64,000 nucleotides of DNA from Luteimonas sp. MC1825 (GTDB lineage: Bacteria; Pseudomonadota; Gammaproteobacteria; Xanthomonadales; Xanthomonadaceae), in the NCBI RefSeq assembly GCF_014764385.1, contig NZ_CP061714.1, positions 434,001-498,000 on the forward strand. Reading direction: 5' to 3'. The notes below the pieces were generated by a model, which was not told the origin of the DNA, did no database searches, and saw only the letters and a program-made list of their open reading frames with translations. Positions 61,033-64,000 of this stretch are shown piece after piece (within the stretch, counting starts at the first letter, position 1; every line of letters begins with the position of its first letter). The position numbers and the translations under genes were made by a program.

Positions 61033-61218
61033 TGCAGGCGGCGACCACCTACGGTGAGGCCGCCTGGCGGAGCGGAAGGGTGACGTGACGGAATCGTGCG
61101 ACTCCAACGGGAATGTCGCCGCGGGCAAGGCCCCGCGGACGTTCCCGAGGGGGCGTCCGGAACGCGCCGGTCCAGCTTCAAACGATACGCCTCGGGCCGC
61201 AGGGTCCGGGGCGTTTTT
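61033..61218 (+). ncRNA. Candidate structured small RNA with its own promoter and terminator
   Basis: In the 343-nt gap 60925-61267. A promoter-like pair TTGCCC (60998-61003) and TAGGGT (61021-61026), 17 bp apart, is followed by stem A CAGGCGGC / GCCGCCTG (61035-61042 / 61059-61066) with an inner CACC / GGTG pair. Long stem B follows: GGGAATGT / ACGTTCCC with inner CCGCGGG / CCCGCGG (61109-61146). An intrinsic terminator ACGCCTCGG / CCGGGGCGT with five T residues (61187-61218) ends it. The RNA would be about 185 nt. It has several GGA trinucleotides, but I cannot assign a known family. The first 100 nt of the gap (60925-61020) show nothing else. Confidence 0.55.
61187..61218 (+). terminator. 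Intrinsic terminator of the candidate small RNA
   Basis: ACGCCTCGG / CCGGGGCGT (9 pairs, one G-U) with a 10-nt loop and TTTTT. Confidence 0.8.
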
Positions 61219-61267
61219 GCATGTCCGCGCGGAGGGCCGCGCGGGCCACAGCTGAAAGGAGGTCTCC

Positions 61268-61486
61268 ATGTTCGAAGGTCAACCGCAGGCGGAAATGGAC
61301 GAGCTGTTCAAGTCCAACCCGGAGTTCCGCCAGCTCTACCACCGGCACAAGGAACTCGACAAGAAGGTGCTCGACGCGGAACTCGGCGTTCTGCCGATCG
61401 ATGACACCAGGCTGGCGCAGATGAAGCGCGAAAAGCTCGTCGCCAAGGACCGCCTGGCGCAGATGTTCGACACATTGACCCACTGA
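61268..61486 (+). CDS. YdcH family (DUF465) protein
   Basis: 72 residues. Matches YdcH/DUF465: a short helical hairpin with NPEFRQLYHRHKELDKKVLDAE and KREKLVAKDRLAQM. Function unknown; members are small cytosolic proteins. A very strong Shine-Dalgarno, AAAGGAGGT (61255-61263), lies 4 nt before the ATG, suggesting high expression. It starts 49 nt after the candidate RNA terminator. Confidence 0.92.
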   Translation: MFEGQPQAEMDELFKSNPEFRQLYHRHKELDKKVLDAELGVLPIDDTRLAQMKREKLVAKDRLAQMFDTLTH

Positions 61487-61516
61487 TTCCACTCCCCCCA
61501 CGCCGTAACCAGGCAA

Positions 61517-61561
61517 GCGTGCGCGGCGGCGGCCATCCTCGTCGGTCGCCGCCGCGCACGC
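61517..61561. terminator. 15-bp hairpin after the YdcH gene
   Basis: GCGTGCGCGGCGGCG (61517-61531) pairs exactly with CGCCGCCGCGCACGC (61547-61561) over a 15-nt loop. No T-tract. Lies 30 nt past the stop codon and about 45 nt before the cystathionine beta-synthase -10 box. Confidence 0.65.
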
Positions 61562-61603
61562 GCCACCTGCCGGGGCCACGCAACGGACCGCGACGCGCGA
61601 TGC

Positions 61604-61609
61604 GATAAT
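61604..61609 (+). promoter_or_regulatory. -10 box of the cystathionine beta-synthase gene
   Basis: GATAAT (5 of 6), 29 nt before ATG 61639; -35 not clear. Confidence 0.45.
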
Positions 61610-61638
61610 CGCCGCCCCGTTACGTGAGGCCGTCCGGC

Positions 61639-63014
<1,376 letters not shown>

Positions 63015-63015
<1 letters not shown>

Positions 63016-63031
63016 GCCCCTCCGCGGGGCT
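63015..63031. terminator. Small hairpin between cbs and the gamma-type enzyme gene
   Basis: AGCCCC-tccgc-GGGGCT, 6-bp arms, at the end of cbs; no T-tract. Confidence 0.35.
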
Positions 63032-63051
63032 GGCCACCGCTGGCCCGATGC

Positions 63052-63057
63052 TACAAT
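63052..63057 (+). promoter_or_regulatory. -10 box of the cystathionine gamma-type enzyme gene
   Basis: TACAAT, 29 nt before ATG 63087; same distance as for cbs (GATAAT, 29 nt). The gene can be transcribed on its own as well as from cbs. Confidence 0.5.
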
Positions 63058-63086
63058 CCGCAGTCTTTTCAAGCGGATGTGAAGGC

Positions 63087-64000
63087 ATGCACGACGATCA
63101 GGGACACGGCGGCGCGGACACGTCCGGGTGGGGCCATGGCACCCGGGCGATCCACGCCGGGCAGTCGCCGGATCCCTCCACCGGCGCGGTCATGGTGCCG
63201 ATCTACGCGACCTCCACGTACGCGCAGTCCAGCCCGGGCGTGCACCAGGGCTTCGAGTATTCGCGCACCCACAACCCCACCCGCTTTGCCTACGAGCGCT
63301 GCGTGGCCGGGCTTGAAGGCGGCAGCCGCGGCTTCGCGTTCGCCTCCGGCCTCGCCGCCAGCGCGACCGTGCTGGAGCTGCTCGACAGCGGCGCGCACGT
63401 CATCGCCATGGACGACCTCTACGGCGGCAGCTACCGGCTGTTCGAACGCGTGCGCCGGCGCACCGCGGCGCTGGACTTCAGCTTCGTCGACCTGACCGAC
63501 CCCGCCGCGTTCGAAGCCGCGATCACGCCGCAGACGCGGATGGTCTGGGTCGAAACCCCCACCAACCCGATGCTCAAGGTCGTCGACCTGAAGGCGATCT
63601 CCGCGATCGCCCGCAGGCACGGCCTGCTGATGGTGGTCGACAGCACCTTCGCCTCGCCGATCCTGCAGCGCCCGCTGGAACATGGCGCCGACATGGTGCT
63701 GCACTCGGCCACCAAGTACCTCAACGGCCACTCCGACATGGTCGGCGGCATGGTGGTGGTGGGCGACAACGCCGATCTCGGCGAGCAGCTGGCGTTCCTG
63801 CAGAATTCGGTGGGCGCGGTGCAGGGGCCGTTCGACAGCTTCCTCGCGCTGCGCGGGCTGAAGACCCTGCACCTGCGCATGCGCGCGCACTGCGACAACG
63901 CGCTGGCGCTGGCGAAGCACCTCGAGTCCCATCCGGCGATCGAGCAGGTGATCTATCCCGGCCTGCCGTCGCATCCGCACCACGCGCTCGCCGGACGGCA
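63087..64000 (+). CDS. Cystathionine gamma-synthase / gamma-lyase (cut by right edge)
   Basis: Cys/Met-metabolism PLP enzyme; about 304 residues are visible and the frame runs off the window. Conserved segments are HGTRAIHAGQSPDPSTGAV, PIYATSTYAQ, YSRTHNPTR, ASGLAASATVLELL, MDDLYGGSYRLF, WVETPTNPML and the PLP-lysine segment HSATKYLNGHSD (Lys210). I cannot separate gamma-synthase (forward transsulfuration) from gamma-lyase (reverse) by eye. Sitting just after cbs favours a role in reverse transsulfuration (homocysteine to cysteine), but Xanthomonas relatives are often named MetB. Confidence 0.9.
   Translation, partial: MHDDQGHGGADTSGWGHGTRAIHAGQSPDPSTGAVMVPIYATSTYAQSSPGVHQGFEYSRTHNPTRFAYERCVAGLEGGSRGFAFASGLAASATVLELLDSGAHVIAMDDLYGGSYRLFERVRRRTAALDFSFVDLTDPAAFEAAITPQTRMVWVETPTNPMLKVVDLKAISAIARRHGLLMVVDSTFASPILQRPLEHGADMVLHSATKYLNGHSDMVGGMVVVGDNADLGEQLAFLQNSVGAVQGPFDSFLALRGLKTLHLRMRAHCDNALALAKHLESHPAIEQVIYPGLPSHPHHALAGR

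Noticed and set aside
61033..61218. 6S RNA, cobalamin riboswitch, SRP RNA or RNase P for the structured gap
   Set aside because: None of the conserved sequence blocks I know for these families is present, so the RNA is left unassigned.

Overview
This window is GC-rich, gene-dense bacterial chromosome with no phage, insertion-sequence or CRISPR content that I can see. The gene content and order point to the Xanthomonadaceae (Lysobacterales, Gammaproteobacteria), most like Luteimonas or Lysobacter. The main evidence is the clp-type CRP homologue divergent from speD, the rplM-rpsI pair next to coq7, the aroQ-accB-accC / prmA-fis-purH-purD block, pilU, and -10 boxes of the form TACAAT or TAGAAT. 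The genus is inferred from remembered synteny, not from a search.

Left part (1-13 kb): a hybrid sensor kinase, cut by the window edge, sits next to a response regulator with degenerate GGDEF and EAL domains. Then come erpA-nudC, ampE, a fused lysophospholipid flippase/acyltransferase, a small HTH protein, a lemA-TPM-TPM cluster and an MgtC-like membrane protein.

13-28 kb, mostly minus strand: dsbD-tlpA (thiol redox), aroQ, accB-accC (fatty acid synthesis), prmA-DUF3426-fis, and purH-purD (late purine synthesis). A 666-residue secreted protein of unknown function lies between accC and prmA, with GC-rich hairpins on both sides. A secreted endonuclease I and a PagL-like lipid A deacylase follow.

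28-39 kb: groES-groEL behind a CIRCE-like operator that overlaps the promoter, a DUF808 protein, a free-standing MurG-like glycosyltransferase coupled to a PYROXD2-like FAD oxidoreductase, glnE, purC and a small membrane J-domain protein.

39-51 kb: one long plus-strand run, rpe-yegS-trpE-trpG-trpD-cphB-cphA-(Mur ligase)-trpC-HAD phosphatase. Cyanophycin genes (cyanophycinase, cyanophycin synthetase and a second Mur-ligase-fold protein) interrupt the tryptophan genes. trpC overlaps the stop codon of the last one, so storage-polymer and tryptophan synthesis look transcriptionally and translationally linked. This is the most unusual arrangement in the window.

51-64 kb: a TauE/SafE-type permease, GNAT-clp, speD-gdx (SugE), coq7, rplM-rpsI, tRNA-Gln(CUG), a 2OG-Fe dioxygenase, fahA-maiA (end of tyrosine catabolism) and pilU (pilus retraction). 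These are followed by two small envelope proteins, a candidate structured small RNA at about 61033-61218, a YdcH-like protein, and cystathionine beta-synthase next to a cystathionine gamma-synthase/lyase cut by the right edge. Starts were chosen by eye from family lengths, ribosome binding sites and overlaps. No homology search was run.
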